Below are positions 8,547 through 17,313 of a stretch of 64,000 bases of DNA, one piece after another. Within the stretch, counting starts at the first letter, position 1; each line of letters begins with the position of its first letter. The notes below the pieces were generated by a model. The model did no database searches. It saw nothing but the letters and a program-made list of their open reading frames with translations, and was not told where the DNA came from. The translations under genes and the position numbers were made by a program. Source of the stretch: Rickettsiales bacterium (lineage in GTDB: Bacteria > Pseudomonadota > Alphaproteobacteria > Rickettsiales > JABCZZ01); NCBI GenBank assembly GCA_035765535.1, contig DASTXE010000001.1:62001-126000 (forward strand). The letters run 5' to 3'.

Positions 8547-9584
8547 CTAATTATCAAATACGAAGAGGCTGTTATTAGGCCCGGTTTTGGCGGCTTCCGC
8601 ATCCGTATGTACGATGTGCGGGTCGGGCGAGAACTGTCCCTTTTCGGTCGCGGTGCTGGCTTTTACAACTCTGGCAGCCTGAAGGTCTGTTTCAGCCTGG
8701 CGATGAGAGGAGCGTTGTTGGGATTTTTGGGGATACGTGACGAACTGGTCGTTGGCCATATCTTCACGTACGGAAGCGGTAGAAGCGGCGTTATGCGAAG
8801 GACGAATGACCAGCACGCCCTTTTCGCGCGTGCTCTCATTATAAACGGAGATGCTATGCAGGCGGAAAGGGTGATAGCTATGCCGGGGAGCATGACGTGT
8901 GCCGTTGCTGGCAACTTCTTCCGGTAAGGATATGGGGGCGGTCTGGGGAGCTTCGCCTTTGAGTGCAAGCTTGCCCGTATGTGCTTCCGCAATTTTATTG
9001 ATGATGCGGCTCCATGAGCCGAACACCAGCCTTGAATATTGCTCGCCAAAAATCGGCGTGCGGGAATGATAATCGCCGGTAGCTTTACGCCAAGAGCCTT
9101 CTTCGTTGAAATTCTGCTTTAGGAAGCGTGCCGCGTAGGCAATGTTATAGGCGGGATCGAATGCCTGGTCGAGGCTTGCGAAAGCATTGGGATGATGATG
9201 CAGATTGACCTGCATGCAGCCCACGTCAATGCTCTGAAATCCGCGTTTCTGCAGCTCGCGCACGGCGGCTATGGCCTGTTCCTTTGTATCGAAGAAATAG
9301 CCTTTGCCCTCAACATTGATGGTCCAAGGCCAGGGCAGGCTCAGGCCGATTTCTTTATTATACCGACCGGATTCCGTGGAGGCGATGGCGGCCAGCAGAT
9401 GCACGGGAATGCCGTATTCGCGCTCGTGGCGCGGCAGATAGGCTGTGCATAATTTCGCGCCCTGTATCAATGCGCTGTCATTCGTGCCTGCGGTTGCTTT
9501 ATCAGCCGTGCCGAGCAAAAGAACAGCCAGTGCAGCTGCGGCTGCGGCACATTTCGGCATTGTGAAAAACAGGGCTGAACGCAT
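8547..9584 (-). CDS. Exported lytic transglycosylase (SLT domain)
   Basis: A periplasmic peptidoglycan-cleaving enzyme of 345 residues. A signal peptide covers about 1-32 (Ala-rich, ending ATA-G). The SLT domain spans about 45-200 with the catalytic Glu at about 71 in AAIASTESGRY, and the family motif appears as SIDVGCMQVNLHHHP at about 118-132. The C-terminal 130 residues (from about 215) are polar, Ser/His/Ala-rich and without a recognised domain. It lies head-to-head with fur, with a 99-base region between the two starts. Confidence 0.88.
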   Translation of the reverse strand: MRSALFFTMPKCAAAAAALAVLLLGTADKATAGTNDSALIQGAKLCTAYLPRHEREYGIPVHLLAAIASTESGRYNKEIGLSLPWPWTINVEGKGYFFDTKEQAIAAVRELQKRGFQSIDVGCMQVNLHHHPNAFASLDQAFDPAYNIAYAARFLKQNFNEEGSWRKATGDYHSRTPIFGEQYSRLVFGSWSRIINKIAEAHTGKLALKGEAPQTAPISLPEEVASNGTRHAPRHSYHPFRLHSISVYNESTREKGVLVIRPSHNAASTASVREDMANDQFVTYPQKSQQRSSHRQAETDLQAARVVKASTATEKGQFSPDPHIVHTDAEAAKTGPNNSLFVFDN

Positions 9585-9683
9585 GCCAATAGCCTACCTG
9601 AAAAAGTGAGCAATCGCAAGGCAATAACTACTTTTGTAGATATATAACTTGCTTAGCTCGGTTTTCCGTGTAAGTATCTGCCC

Positions 9684-10109
9684 ATGTTAACGAGTTTGGA
9701 AAAGAAATGTGCTGAAAGCGGGCTCAAAATGACAGAGCAGCGCCGGATCATCGTGCGCGTTTTGTCGGAGTCCGGGGATCATCCCGACGTAGAGATGATT
9801 CACCAGCGTGCCCATAAGCTTGACCCGAAAATCAGCATTGCAACCGTGTACCGCACGATGCGTCTGTTTGAGGATGCGGGCATTATCGAAAAACATGACT
9901 TCGGTGACGGTCGCGCGCGCTATGAAGAAAGCGGCGCTGATCATCATGACCACCTGATCGATATGAAAAGCGGGAAGGTAATCGAATTCAGTAACGAGGA
10001 AATAGAGAAACTGCAGCACGTTATTGCGCGCAGCTTCGGTTATAAACTGGTAGATCACAGGCTGGAGCTGTATTGCATGCCCCTGGAAGAGGAAAAGACG
10101 GAACGCTGA
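9684..10109 (+). CDS. fur: Fur family metal-dependent repressor
   Basis: A ferric uptake regulator of 141 residues. The winged helix lies in the N-terminal half, with recognition helix SIATVYRTMRLFEDAG at about 51-66. The dimerisation and metal half contains HHDH (87-90), GKVIEF, NEEIEKLQ and HRLELY. The C-terminal Cys pairs of the E. coli structural zinc site are absent, as is usual in alphaproteobacteria, where some members sense manganese (Mur). The stop overlaps the olsB start (TGATG), so expression of the two is coupled. Confidence 0.92.
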   Translation: MLTSLEKKCAESGLKMTEQRRIIVRVLSESGDHPDVEMIHQRAHKLDPKISIATVYRTMRLFEDAGIIEKHDFGDGRARYEESGADHHDHLIDMKSGKVIEFSNEEIEKLQHVIARSFGYKLVDHRLELYCMPLEEEKTER

Positions 10110-10924
10110 TGATATCTGAGGACATGCTGGAAACGGTTTCATTCGATGAGATTTATTCGGGCCGTCTTGCCGTGCGTATTGCAAGAACGAAGGCCGAAAT
10201 CGAATCCGCGCAGAGACTGCGCTACCGTGTATTTTATAATGAAATGGGAGGCGTTCCTTCCGAAGAGATGCGCGCGATAGGCCGCGATTTCGACGGATTC
10301 GACCCTTACTGCGACCATCTGCTTGTAATCGATTATGACCTTCCGGCCACGGAAAGCCAGGTCGTAGGCACCTACCGCCTCCTGCGCCGCAGCCGAATGA
10401 AAGACCTGAAGCATTTCTACACGGAAACGGAATTCAACATCGCTGCTTTCAAGGACGAAGAGGGCGAGATACTGGAACTTGGCCGCTCCTGTGTGGATGC
10501 AAAATATCGTAACCGCTCCGTCATGCAACTGCTGCTGCGCGGTATCGCGGCGTATGTCACGCAGCATGACGTCAAGCTCATGTTCGGTTGCGCAAGCTTC
10601 TTCGGCACCGATATCGCCAAGCATGCTTTGCCACTATCTTATCTCTATCATTACCATCTTGCCCCTCAGGAAATCCGCGCGAAAGCATTGCCGGACCAAT
10701 ATGTGGAGATGAATCTTATCCCTAAGGAAGAGATTGACGTGAAGAAAGCGTTTGCCGGACTGCCTGCGCTGATCAAGGGCTATTTGCGCATCAGCGGCTA
10801 TATCGGACAGGGCGCGGTGATCGATCCGCATTTCAATACGATCGACGTTGGAATCGTGGTGAAGACCGATCTTGTTTCCTATAAGTACGCCCAGCGTTAC
10901 TCCACCCCGAACGCCAAAAACTGA
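10109..10924 (+). CDS. olsB: OlsB-like ornithine N-acyltransferase
   Basis: A GNAT-fold acyltransferase of 271 residues. OlsB transfers a 3-hydroxyacyl chain from acyl carrier protein to ornithine, giving lyso-ornithine lipid. Family signatures are LRYRVFYNEMG (about 34-44), FDPYCDHLLVID, GTYRLLR, ELGRSCVDAKYR and MFGCASFFGTD. The ATG at 10109 is preferred to an upstream in-frame start at 10073 because it gives the TGATG overlap with fur. It is followed 2 bases later by an OlsA-type acyltransferase, which strongly supports the assignment. Confidence 0.85.
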   Translation: MISEDMLETVSFDEIYSGRLAVRIARTKAEIESAQRLRYRVFYNEMGGVPSEEMRAIGRDFDGFDPYCDHLLVIDYDLPATESQVVGTYRLLRRSRMKDLKHFYTETEFNIAAFKDEEGEILELGRSCVDAKYRNRSVMQLLLRGIAAYVTQHDVKLMFGCASFFGTDIAKHALPLSYLYHYHLAPQEIRAKALPDQYVEMNLIPKEEIDVKKAFAGLPALIKGYLRISGYIGQGAVIDPHFNTIDVGIVVKTDLVSYKYAQRYSTPNAKN

Positions 10925-10926
10925 AC

Positions 10927-11676
10927 ATGGCAAGGCTAGCGATAAGAGCATTGCTGACGGTGTTAGCTCTGCTGGTTTTGCTATTGCCTTTTTATATCAC
11001 GACAGTATTGAAGATGCGTCACGCTAACGCCATGTGGGTGCGCTGGGGCTTTCATTTCGGCTCCTGGCTGTGGGGGCTGAAAGTGCAGGTGGAAGGCACC
11101 GTTTCTCCCAAACGACCGCTATTATTGGTATCGAATCATTTTTCCTATCTGGATGTGTTTGCGCTGGGCGGCGTGGCGGATATGCGTTTCACTCCTAAAA
11201 GCGAAGTAGCCTCCTGGCCGGTAATTGGATTCTTCTGCAAGATTACAGGCTGCGTGTTCGTCGACCGCCGCCGCTCGAAAACCGCTGAATATAAACAGGT
11301 GCTGCATGAGGCGGTCCAATCCGGCGTGCCGTTGAGCCTGTTTCCCGAGGGCACGACGAATGAGGGCGCAAGCCTGCTGCCGTTCAAGTCCTCCTTCTTC
11401 AGCATTGCGGATAATGAAGAAGTGAGCGTGCAGCCCATAAGCGTAATTTATGAGAAAGTGAACGGTGCGCCGCTGACACTGGCCAACCGCCATCTGGTGG
11501 GCTGGTATGGGGATATGGATTTCTTTCCACATGCAGCAGCTTTCCTGCGCCAGAAATCAGCTAATGTCAGGCTGATCTTTCACCCAGAGGTGAAAGGCAG
11601 CGCATTCGCTTCACGTAAAGAACTGGCAGCTTATTGCGAGTCGGTCATTTCACCTACGATACCTAAGCTTGTATAG
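10927..11676 (+). CDS. olsA: OlsA/PlsC-type 1-acyl acyltransferase
   Basis: A membrane-associated acyltransferase of 249 residues. It has an N-terminal hydrophobic anchor at about 5-26, the catalytic NHFSYLD (NHx4D motif) at about 64-70, and the substrate-binding FPEGTTNEG at about 139-147. PlsC enzymes acylate lysophosphatidic acid. Placed directly after olsB, it most likely completes ornithine lipid by O-acylation. Whether it also acts on lysophosphatidate cannot be judged from sequence. Confidence 0.82.
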   Translation: MARLAIRALLTVLALLVLLLPFYITTVLKMRHANAMWVRWGFHFGSWLWGLKVQVEGTVSPKRPLLLVSNHFSYLDVFALGGVADMRFTPKSEVASWPVIGFFCKITGCVFVDRRRSKTAEYKQVLHEAVQSGVPLSLFPEGTTNEGASLLPFKSSFFSIADNEEVSVQPISVIYEKVNGAPLTLANRHLVGWYGDMDFFPHAAAFLRQKSANVRLIFHPEVKGSAFASRKELAAYCESVISPTIPKLV

Positions 11677-11750
11677 CATAAGTTGCTTTTTAAGATTATT
11701 TATCTGCTATAGTATCCATTCGAAACAGAATCTTCATTCGGAGTTTAAAA

Positions 11751-12491
11751 ATGGATCCATACGCAGTCTTAATGGAACAGAAAGAAGAGCTTTCTTCCAA
11801 TGTGAAGGCGAGGATAGATTCGATATCCAGATCCGGCCATCTGCAGGATGCTTATAACAGGATTATCAACGGCTTGCTTTATGCTTATTCCATGGGGGTG
11901 GCTGGGGACATAGCAGAATTTGGAACATGGACCGGCCGCTCTTCTATGGTGATTGCCGAAACGGTAGCGCTGCTGAATAAAAAACTGGGCGGGCATTTAG
12001 GAACGGGTAAGCGCAGGGTTTTTTATTTCGACAGTTTTCAGGGATTGCCTGAAATCACTGCCGAGGAAGATTTCAAATCTGCCCATGTCGAGCATGGAGT
12101 ATGGAAAAAGGGCAGAATGACCTTTTTGGGCGCTGAAGGACTCAGGAAAGCCGTGAATAGCTACATTGACGAAAGCGACTTTGAAATCGTGCCCGGATTC
12201 TTTAAGGATACGCTTTCCAATGTTGCTGGAAAAGTAAAGTTCGGATTCATCCATTGTGATGTCGATCTCTACTCTTCCACCATAGATGCCTTAGCCCCGT
12301 TATTTGAACATAAGGCCATCAATCCGGGATGTATTATCCTGTTCGATGACTGGAACTGCAGCAAAGCAGACCCATCTGCAGGCCAAAGGAAAGCCTGGAG
12401 CGACCTTTGCAAGCAATTCAATATCCAGTTTAGTGATGAAGGAGCTTATAGCTATCACGGAAGAGCCGTGATTGTGCATGAGTATGAATAG
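11751..12491 (+). CDS. TylF/macrocin-O-methyltransferase-like enzyme
   Basis: A 246-residue protein of the TylF family of SAM-dependent, Mg-dependent O-methyltransferases. The SAM site is DIAEFGTWTGRSS at about 49-61. The acidic metal ligands sit in HCDVDLYSST (about 168-177) and LFDDWNC (about 198-204), matching the family's paired Asp motifs. Known members act on sugars and macrolides; the substrate here is unknown. A GGAG ribosome site precedes the ATG. It is convergent with the winged-helix regulator, with a 6-base gap. Confidence 0.8.
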   Translation: MDPYAVLMEQKEELSSNVKARIDSISRSGHLQDAYNRIINGLLYAYSMGVAGDIAEFGTWTGRSSMVIAETVALLNKKLGGHLGTGKRRVFYFDSFQGLPEITAEEDFKSAHVEHGVWKKGRMTFLGAEGLRKAVNSYIDESDFEIVPGFFKDTLSNVAGKVKFGFIHCDVDLYSSTIDALAPLFEHKAINPGCIILFDDWNCSKADPSAGQRKAWSDLCKQFNIQFSDEGAYSYHGRAVIVHEYE

Positions 12492-12497
12492 ACCTGC

Positions 12498-13073
12498 TTA
12501 TTTCAGCCGGTAGCCTTCTTCTTCGGAAAAGCTGATATCGAGTGACTGGCTGATCTGCCGAAGTTTAGTCCGCAGGCGGTAAATATGGGTCTCCAGCGTG
12601 TGTGTGTTAATACTTTCGCCATATCCCCAGATCTGTTTCAGCAGCATATCTCGCGAAAGTTTTTGCGGCTCTGGTGAAATAAGATATTGTAAAAGCTCTG
12701 TTTCTTTGTCGGTGAGCAGGATGCGTCCGCTATTATCCGGCGTGCGCAACGTCCTTTCCGCCATGTTAAACAGGCAGTCCGGCGCAAGCGCGATTTCTTC
12801 CTTCGCCTGTGCGGTTTTGCTTTTAAGCTTTTGACGAATGGTGTATATAGCCTCATTAAGGCGTACAGGCCGTATGAGTTTGATAATATTGCCGTTGGTT
12901 ATATCAGGGTGAAAATTCGTTTCGTTATCAATAATAATCAGGTCGTAGCTACCGTTCTGAATCAAGGCGGCAGCTTCCTGCGCGGCTGCCGGGGTCAGGG
13001 AGAATTCGCCGAGTTCGCTGGCCAAAGTTTCTGCAAGGGCAGGTTCGTTGCTTATGACTAAGATTGCTTCCAT
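12498..13073 (-). CDS. OmpR-type winged-helix regulator with degenerate receiver
   Basis: A DNA-binding response-regulator-like protein of 191 residues. The C-terminal winged helix (about 120-190) is well preserved: LTDKETELLQYL, SRDMLLKQIWGYGE, NTHTLETHIYRLRTKL, EEGYRLK. The N-terminal receiver is reduced. The usual acidic pair near the N-terminus is missing (ILVISNEPALAE), a central Asp remains (LIIIDNETN), and the conserved Lys-Pro is replaced in LIRPVRL. Phosphorylation-independent control is therefore likely. The ATG at 13073 is chosen; a TTG at 13088 would abut ribA. No histidine kinase lies nearby. Confidence 0.8.
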   Translation of the reverse strand: MEAILVISNEPALAETLASELGEFSLTPAAAQEAAALIQNGSYDLIIIDNETNFHPDITNGNIIKLIRPVRLNEAIYTIRQKLKSKTAQAKEEIALAPDCLFNMAERTLRTPDNSGRILLTDKETELLQYLISPEPQKLSRDMLLKQIWGYGESINTHTLETHIYRLRTKLRQISQSLDISFSEEEGYRLK

Positions 13074-13088
13074 AGACACATCATACAA

Positions 13089-13985
13089 ATGAATAAACAG
13101 ACGTCACATATTATTTTGCACGTGGAACGCGCGGCGAACGATCTGAGGCGCGACCAACCGATCATCCTTGTCAGGGAAGGCGGTGCGCGGTTTCTGGTAT
13201 CGGCCGGGGAGTATGCGCCGCCGGAGGCTGATTGCGTGCAGGATAGTGCGCATCCGGCCGTTAAGTTGATGAAGATCGGCGGACTCTTGCCTAAAGCAGT
13301 GCTGCAAGCCGTGCCGCAAGAGCAAGGGGATTTTCTTTCTGTAACGGAAGCGGAAATCCAGGATTATCCGGCGCAGCTTGCGGCATCGCTTGAAAAAGTC
13401 AGCGAAGCAAATGTGCCTCTGGAAGATGCGGAGCAGGCGCGGATCGTTGCATTCAGGCCGCGCTTCGGGCACCAGGAACATCTGGCAATTATTATCGGCG
13501 AACCGCAAAAGGATGAAGCCGCTTATGTGAGACTACACTCTTCCTGCATCACTGGCGATGTGCTTGGAAGCCTGCGCTGTGATTGCGGCGATCAGCTGCG
13601 TCAGGCGCTTGCGATTATTGGCGAGCGTAAAAGCGGAGCGGTGCTCTATCTGAATCAGGAAGGCCGCGGCATCAGTATTGCCAATAAACTGCGCGCTTAC
13701 CAGCTGCAGGATGAAGGCATGGATACAGTAGAGGCGAACGAGGCATTAGGCTTTTTGGCCGATGAGCGCGATTTTGCCGTGGCGGCTGAGATGCTAAAAC
13801 AACTGGATATTACCAAAGTGGTACTGCTGACGAATAACCCCGGTAAGATGAAAGCGCTTGCCGCACAGGGTATAGAAGTGGTAAGACGCGAACCGGTGGT
13901 CACGGAAGCCAATGCGCATAACCGCAAATATCTGGATACTAAGGCTTCAAAGATGGGGCATCACTTGAAGGATAAACATGGATAG
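13089..13985 (+). CDS. ribA: GTP cyclohydrolase II
   Basis: Catalyses the first step of riboflavin synthesis, opening GTP to a diamino-ribosylamino-pyrimidinone phosphate. It has 298 residues. The catalytic zinc Cys triad has the exact spacing C-x10-C-x-C in SSCITGDVLGSLRCDCGDQ. LYLNQEGRGI and the C-terminal LLTNNPGKMKAL, which contacts GTP, are present. The N-terminal 90 residues are the extension seen in alphaproteobacterial RibA; no RibB domain is fused. Its start lies only 15 bases from the divergent regulator. It overlaps the next gene by 8 bases. Confidence 0.95.
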   Translation: MNKQTSHIILHVERAANDLRRDQPIILVREGGARFLVSAGEYAPPEADCVQDSAHPAVKLMKIGGLLPKAVLQAVPQEQGDFLSVTEAEIQDYPAQLAASLEKVSEANVPLEDAEQARIVAFRPRFGHQEHLAIIIGEPQKDEAAYVRLHSSCITGDVLGSLRCDCGDQLRQALAIIGERKSGAVLYLNQEGRGISIANKLRAYQLQDEGMDTVEANEALGFLADERDFAVAAEMLKQLDITKVVLLTNNPGKMKALAAQGIEVVRREPVVTEANAHNRKYLDTKASKMGHHLKDKHG

Positions 13986-15942
13986 CATTAACAAGCTAAA
14001 ACATTTGCTCCTTGGGCCGCCGCGTGACCCGTTCAGCAAACACACGCATCACAGCATTGCGCTCATCGCGTTTCTGGCATGGATCGGGCTTGGAGCGGAC
14101 GGGCTTTCCTCTTCCTGTTACGGTCCGGAAGAAGCGTTCCTGGCATTGGGAGAACATACGTCGCTGGGTATTTACCTCGCCATGGCGACAGCACTCACCG
14201 TATTCATTATTTCGCTGGCTTATACGCAGGTGATCGAGCTGTTTCCTAACGGCGGCGGCGGTTATCGTGTGGCCAGTTCGCTCGTGGGGGCGCATGCAGG
14301 GCTGGTCTCCGGCGCAGCGTTGATCGTGGACTATATCTTGACGATTGCCATTTCGGTGGCCAGTGGTGTCGATGCGCTTTTCAGCCTTCTGCCGGAGCAT
14401 ATGCTGCATATCAAGCTGACGGTGGAATGCCTGATGATAGTGCTGCTGGTGCTGTTGAATCTACGCGGCGTTAAAGAGTCGATTAAAGTGCTCATGCCGA
14501 TTTTCCTGGGCTTTGTGATCACGCACGCCTTCCTGATTATCTACGGTATCTCCATGCATGCGGTAGGCCTGCCCACGTTGGTTCCCGCAGCAATCCATGA
14601 AAGCCAGAGCATGGCGCAGGCTATGGGCGCGGTGTTCGTGGCGTCTCTGTTTCTCAAAGCATTCTCGCTCGGCGGCGGTACTTATACCGGTCTGGAAGCG
14701 GTCTCTAACTATGTAAACACGCTCGCGGAACCGCGTCTGAAAACCGGCAAGATGACGATGTTATTCATCGCTCTCTCACTGGCATTTACCGCAGGCGGTA
14801 TCATTATTCTCTATCTGTTATGGGGCGCGAAGCCGGAAGTCGGCCAGACACTGAACGCGGTTGCATTCCGCAGCATCATGCAGGGCTGGCATATCGGGGA
14901 TAAAAATATTGCACCGGGGCTGCTGATCATTGTGCTTTCGCTGGAAGCGGGGCTACTGCTCGTGGCGGCTAACACCGGGTTCCTGGCGGGGCCTGCCGTG
15001 CTTGCAAACATGGCGGTGGATAAGTGGATGCCGCATTTCTTCAGCTCACTCTCCAGCCGTTTGGTTACCAAGAACGGTATTATCCTGATGGGCGGATCGT
15101 CGCTGCTCGTGCTGCTGCTGACCGACGGCGATGTGAGCGTACTGGTGGTACTTTACAGTATCAACGTGTTCCTGACATTCTCGCTCTCGTTGCTGGGCCT
15201 TTGCAAACACTGGATTAAGAATCGCAAAGAGCAGAAGAGATGGATTGGCAAATTCATCAGCTCGTTCACCGGCCTCATCGTGTGCGGCGGCATTCTGATT
15301 GTGACGACGGTCGAAAAATTCTTTGCCGGTGGCTGGCTCACCTTGCTGATCACGAGCGGTGTAATCGGGCTCGGTCTCCTGATTCGCAAATCCTATGATC
15401 GGGTAGGGCAGAAGCTTGCGCTGGCGGATGAACTGTTTGCCGATATGGGGCAGAAAGCAGTAAGCTCTCCGCCGCCGCTTGATCCCACACAGCAGACCGC
15501 CGTGTTTATCGTCAATGATTGCTTAGGAAGCGGGATGCATGCTCTGCTGTGGGTATTGCGCCTGTTTCCTGGCATCTACAAGAACTTCGTATTCGTGAGC
15601 GTGGGGGAAGTCGACTCGGGCAATCTGGCGGAGAGCGATCACTGGCGCAAACGTCAGGCAGACTTCAAAGAGACGCTGCAGCATTATGTCAATTACTGTC
15701 ATTCACGCGGCCATGCAGCCACGTACTATATGGCGTTCGGAACGGACGTGGTGCAAAAGCTTTCCGAACTCACCGAAAAGATTATTGAGGATTTCCCGAA
15801 AGTGGTTTTCTTCTCGAGCAAGCTGATCTTTGACGATGATAATTTCTTCACGCAGTTTCTTTACAACCAAAATGCTTACATCATGCAGCGTCGCCTGCAT
15901 AACCTCGGAAATAATATGATCATCCTGCCTATGCGGGTGTAG
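13978..15942 (+). CDS. APC family amino acid permease
   Basis: An inner-membrane transporter of 654 residues in the amino acid-polyamine-organocation superfamily. About twelve hydrophobic segments fill residues 30-485, starting with IALIAFLAWIGLGADGLSS and including the family-typical ELFPNGGGGYRVAS. A soluble C-terminal domain of about 150 residues follows (from about 500), with alternating strand/helix character, as in some permeases fused to USP-like or regulatory domains. The substrate is not inferable. It overlaps the end of ribA and precedes tyrS by 6 bases. Confidence 0.82.
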   Translation: MDSINKLKHLLLGPPRDPFSKHTHHSIALIAFLAWIGLGADGLSSSCYGPEEAFLALGEHTSLGIYLAMATALTVFIISLAYTQVIELFPNGGGGYRVASSLVGAHAGLVSGAALIVDYILTIAISVASGVDALFSLLPEHMLHIKLTVECLMIVLLVLLNLRGVKESIKVLMPIFLGFVITHAFLIIYGISMHAVGLPTLVPAAIHESQSMAQAMGAVFVASLFLKAFSLGGGTYTGLEAVSNYVNTLAEPRLKTGKMTMLFIALSLAFTAGGIIILYLLWGAKPEVGQTLNAVAFRSIMQGWHIGDKNIAPGLLIIVLSLEAGLLLVAANTGFLAGPAVLANMAVDKWMPHFFSSLSSRLVTKNGIILMGGSSLLVLLLTDGDVSVLVVLYSINVFLTFSLSLLGLCKHWIKNRKEQKRWIGKFISSFTGLIVCGGILIVTTVEKFFAGGWLTLLITSGVIGLGLLIRKSYDRVGQKLALADELFADMGQKAVSSPPPLDPTQQTAVFIVNDCLGSGMHALLWVLRLFPGIYKNFVFVSVGEVDSGNLAESDHWRKRQADFKETLQHYVNYCHSRGHAATYYMAFGTDVVQKLSELTEKIIEDFPKVVFFSSKLIFDDDNFFTQFLYNQNAYIMQRRLHNLGNNMIILPMRV

Positions 15943-15948
15943 CGGAAA

Positions 15949-17226
15949 GTGAAGTCTATGTCGGCCAAATCAGAATTCATTAACATCATCAAAGAGCGCG
16001 GCTTCCTGCATCAATGCACGGATACGGATACGCTTGACGCGCTGCTGGCTAAAGAGAAAGCCACAGCCTATATCGGATTTGACTGCACGGCTCCGAGCCT
16101 TCACGTGGGCAGTCTGATGCAGATCATGATCCTGCGTTGGCTCCAGAAATGCGGCCATCGTCCACTCGTGCTGATGGGCGGCGGAACAACCAAGATCGGT
16201 GATCCTTCCGGCAAGGATGAAGCGCGTAAAATGCTGACCGAAGCCGATATCAACGCGAATATGGCGGGGATTAAAACCGTTTTCAAAAATTTCATCCGCT
16301 TCGAAGAGGATGGCGGCAATGCGCTTATGCTCAATAACGATGATTGGCTGAAAGATCTGAATTATATTTCGTTCCTGCGGGACTACGGACGGCATTTCTC
16401 CGTCAACCGCATGATGAGTATGGATAGCGTGAAGCTCCGCCTAGAGCGCGAGCAGAATCTGAGCTTCCTTGAATTCAATTACATGATCCTGCAGGCATAT
16501 GACTTTGTAGAGCTTAACAAGCGCTATGCATGCCGCCTGCAGATTGGCGGAAGCGACCAGTGGGGCAATATTGTCAATGGCGTGGAATTGCACCGTAGGC
16601 TGGACGCCAGCGCACAGGAAAATGTGCACCAGCATCTGTTCGGCCTAACCACTCCGCTTATCACGACTTCATCAGGCGCTAAAATGGGTAAAACGGCGAG
16701 CGGCGCGGTCTGGCTGAATGCCGATATGCTGTCCCCATTTGATTACTGGCAGTTCTGGCGCAATACCGAAGATGCCGATGTGGGACGGTTCCTGTGCTTC
16801 TTCACGGAGCTGCCAATGGACGAAATAGCGCGGCTGGAAGCACTGGAAGGCGCAGAAATCAATGAAGCGAAGAAGGTTCTGGCAAACGAAGCCACTAAGC
16901 TTTGCCACGGTGAAGAGGCTGCCCGGATAGCGGCTGAAACTGCACGTAAAACGTTTGAAGAAGGCGGGGCAGGAGATAACCTGAAAACTTTTCTCGTTGA
17001 AGAATCAGAACTAAAAGCCGGTATACCCGCCTATGAGTTGTTTTTCGTCTCTGGGTTGAAGCCAAGCAAGGGGGAAGCCAGAAAATTAGTGGAAGGCGGC
17101 GGCGCCCGTGTGAACGACGAAAAGCTCTCTGATCCTAGAGTCCTGATAAATATGGAACATCTGAAAGACGGCCGGATCAAGCTGAGTTCAGGCAAGAAGC
17201 AGCATCTGTTAATAAAGGTTAAATAA
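15949..17226 (+). CDS. tyrS: Tyrosyl-tRNA synthetase
   Basis: Class I aminoacyl-tRNA synthetase charging tRNA-Tyr, 425 residues. The HIGH-like motif is HVGSL at about 48-52. The [13 protein letters not shown] and GGSDQWGNI tyrosine-binding elements follow. The KMSKS loop appears as KMGKT at about 244-248, a form common in this enzyme. A C-terminal S4 RNA-binding region ([15 protein letters not shown]) ends the protein. An in-frame ATG at 15958 is an equally possible start. Confidence 0.97.
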   Translation: MKSMSAKSEFINIIKERGFLHQCTDTDTLDALLAKEKATAYIGFDCTAPSLHVGSLMQIMILRWLQKCGHRPLVLMGGGTTKIGDPSGKDEARKMLTEADINANMAGIKTVFKNFIRFEEDGGNALMLNNDDWLKDLNYISFLRDYGRHFSVNRMMSMDSVKLRLEREQNLSFLEFNYMILQAYDFVELNKRYACRLQIGGSDQWGNIVNGVELHRRLDASAQENVHQHLFGLTTPLITTSSGAKMGKTASGAVWLNADMLSPFDYWQFWRNTEDADVGRFLCFFTELPMDEIARLEALEGAEINEAKKVLANEATKLCHGEEAARIAAETARKTFEEGGAGDNLKTFLVEESELKAGIPAYELFFVSGLKPSKGEARKLVEGGGARVNDEKLSDPRVLINMEHLKDGRIKLSSGKKQHLLIKVK

Positions 17227-17313
17227 GCAATTGCATTCACGGTTGCATTGTTGTAGACCCAATAATCCAGATTTTTCTGTGTGTTTCGGAAGCTGTAATT
17301 TGTAAGGTCTGCT

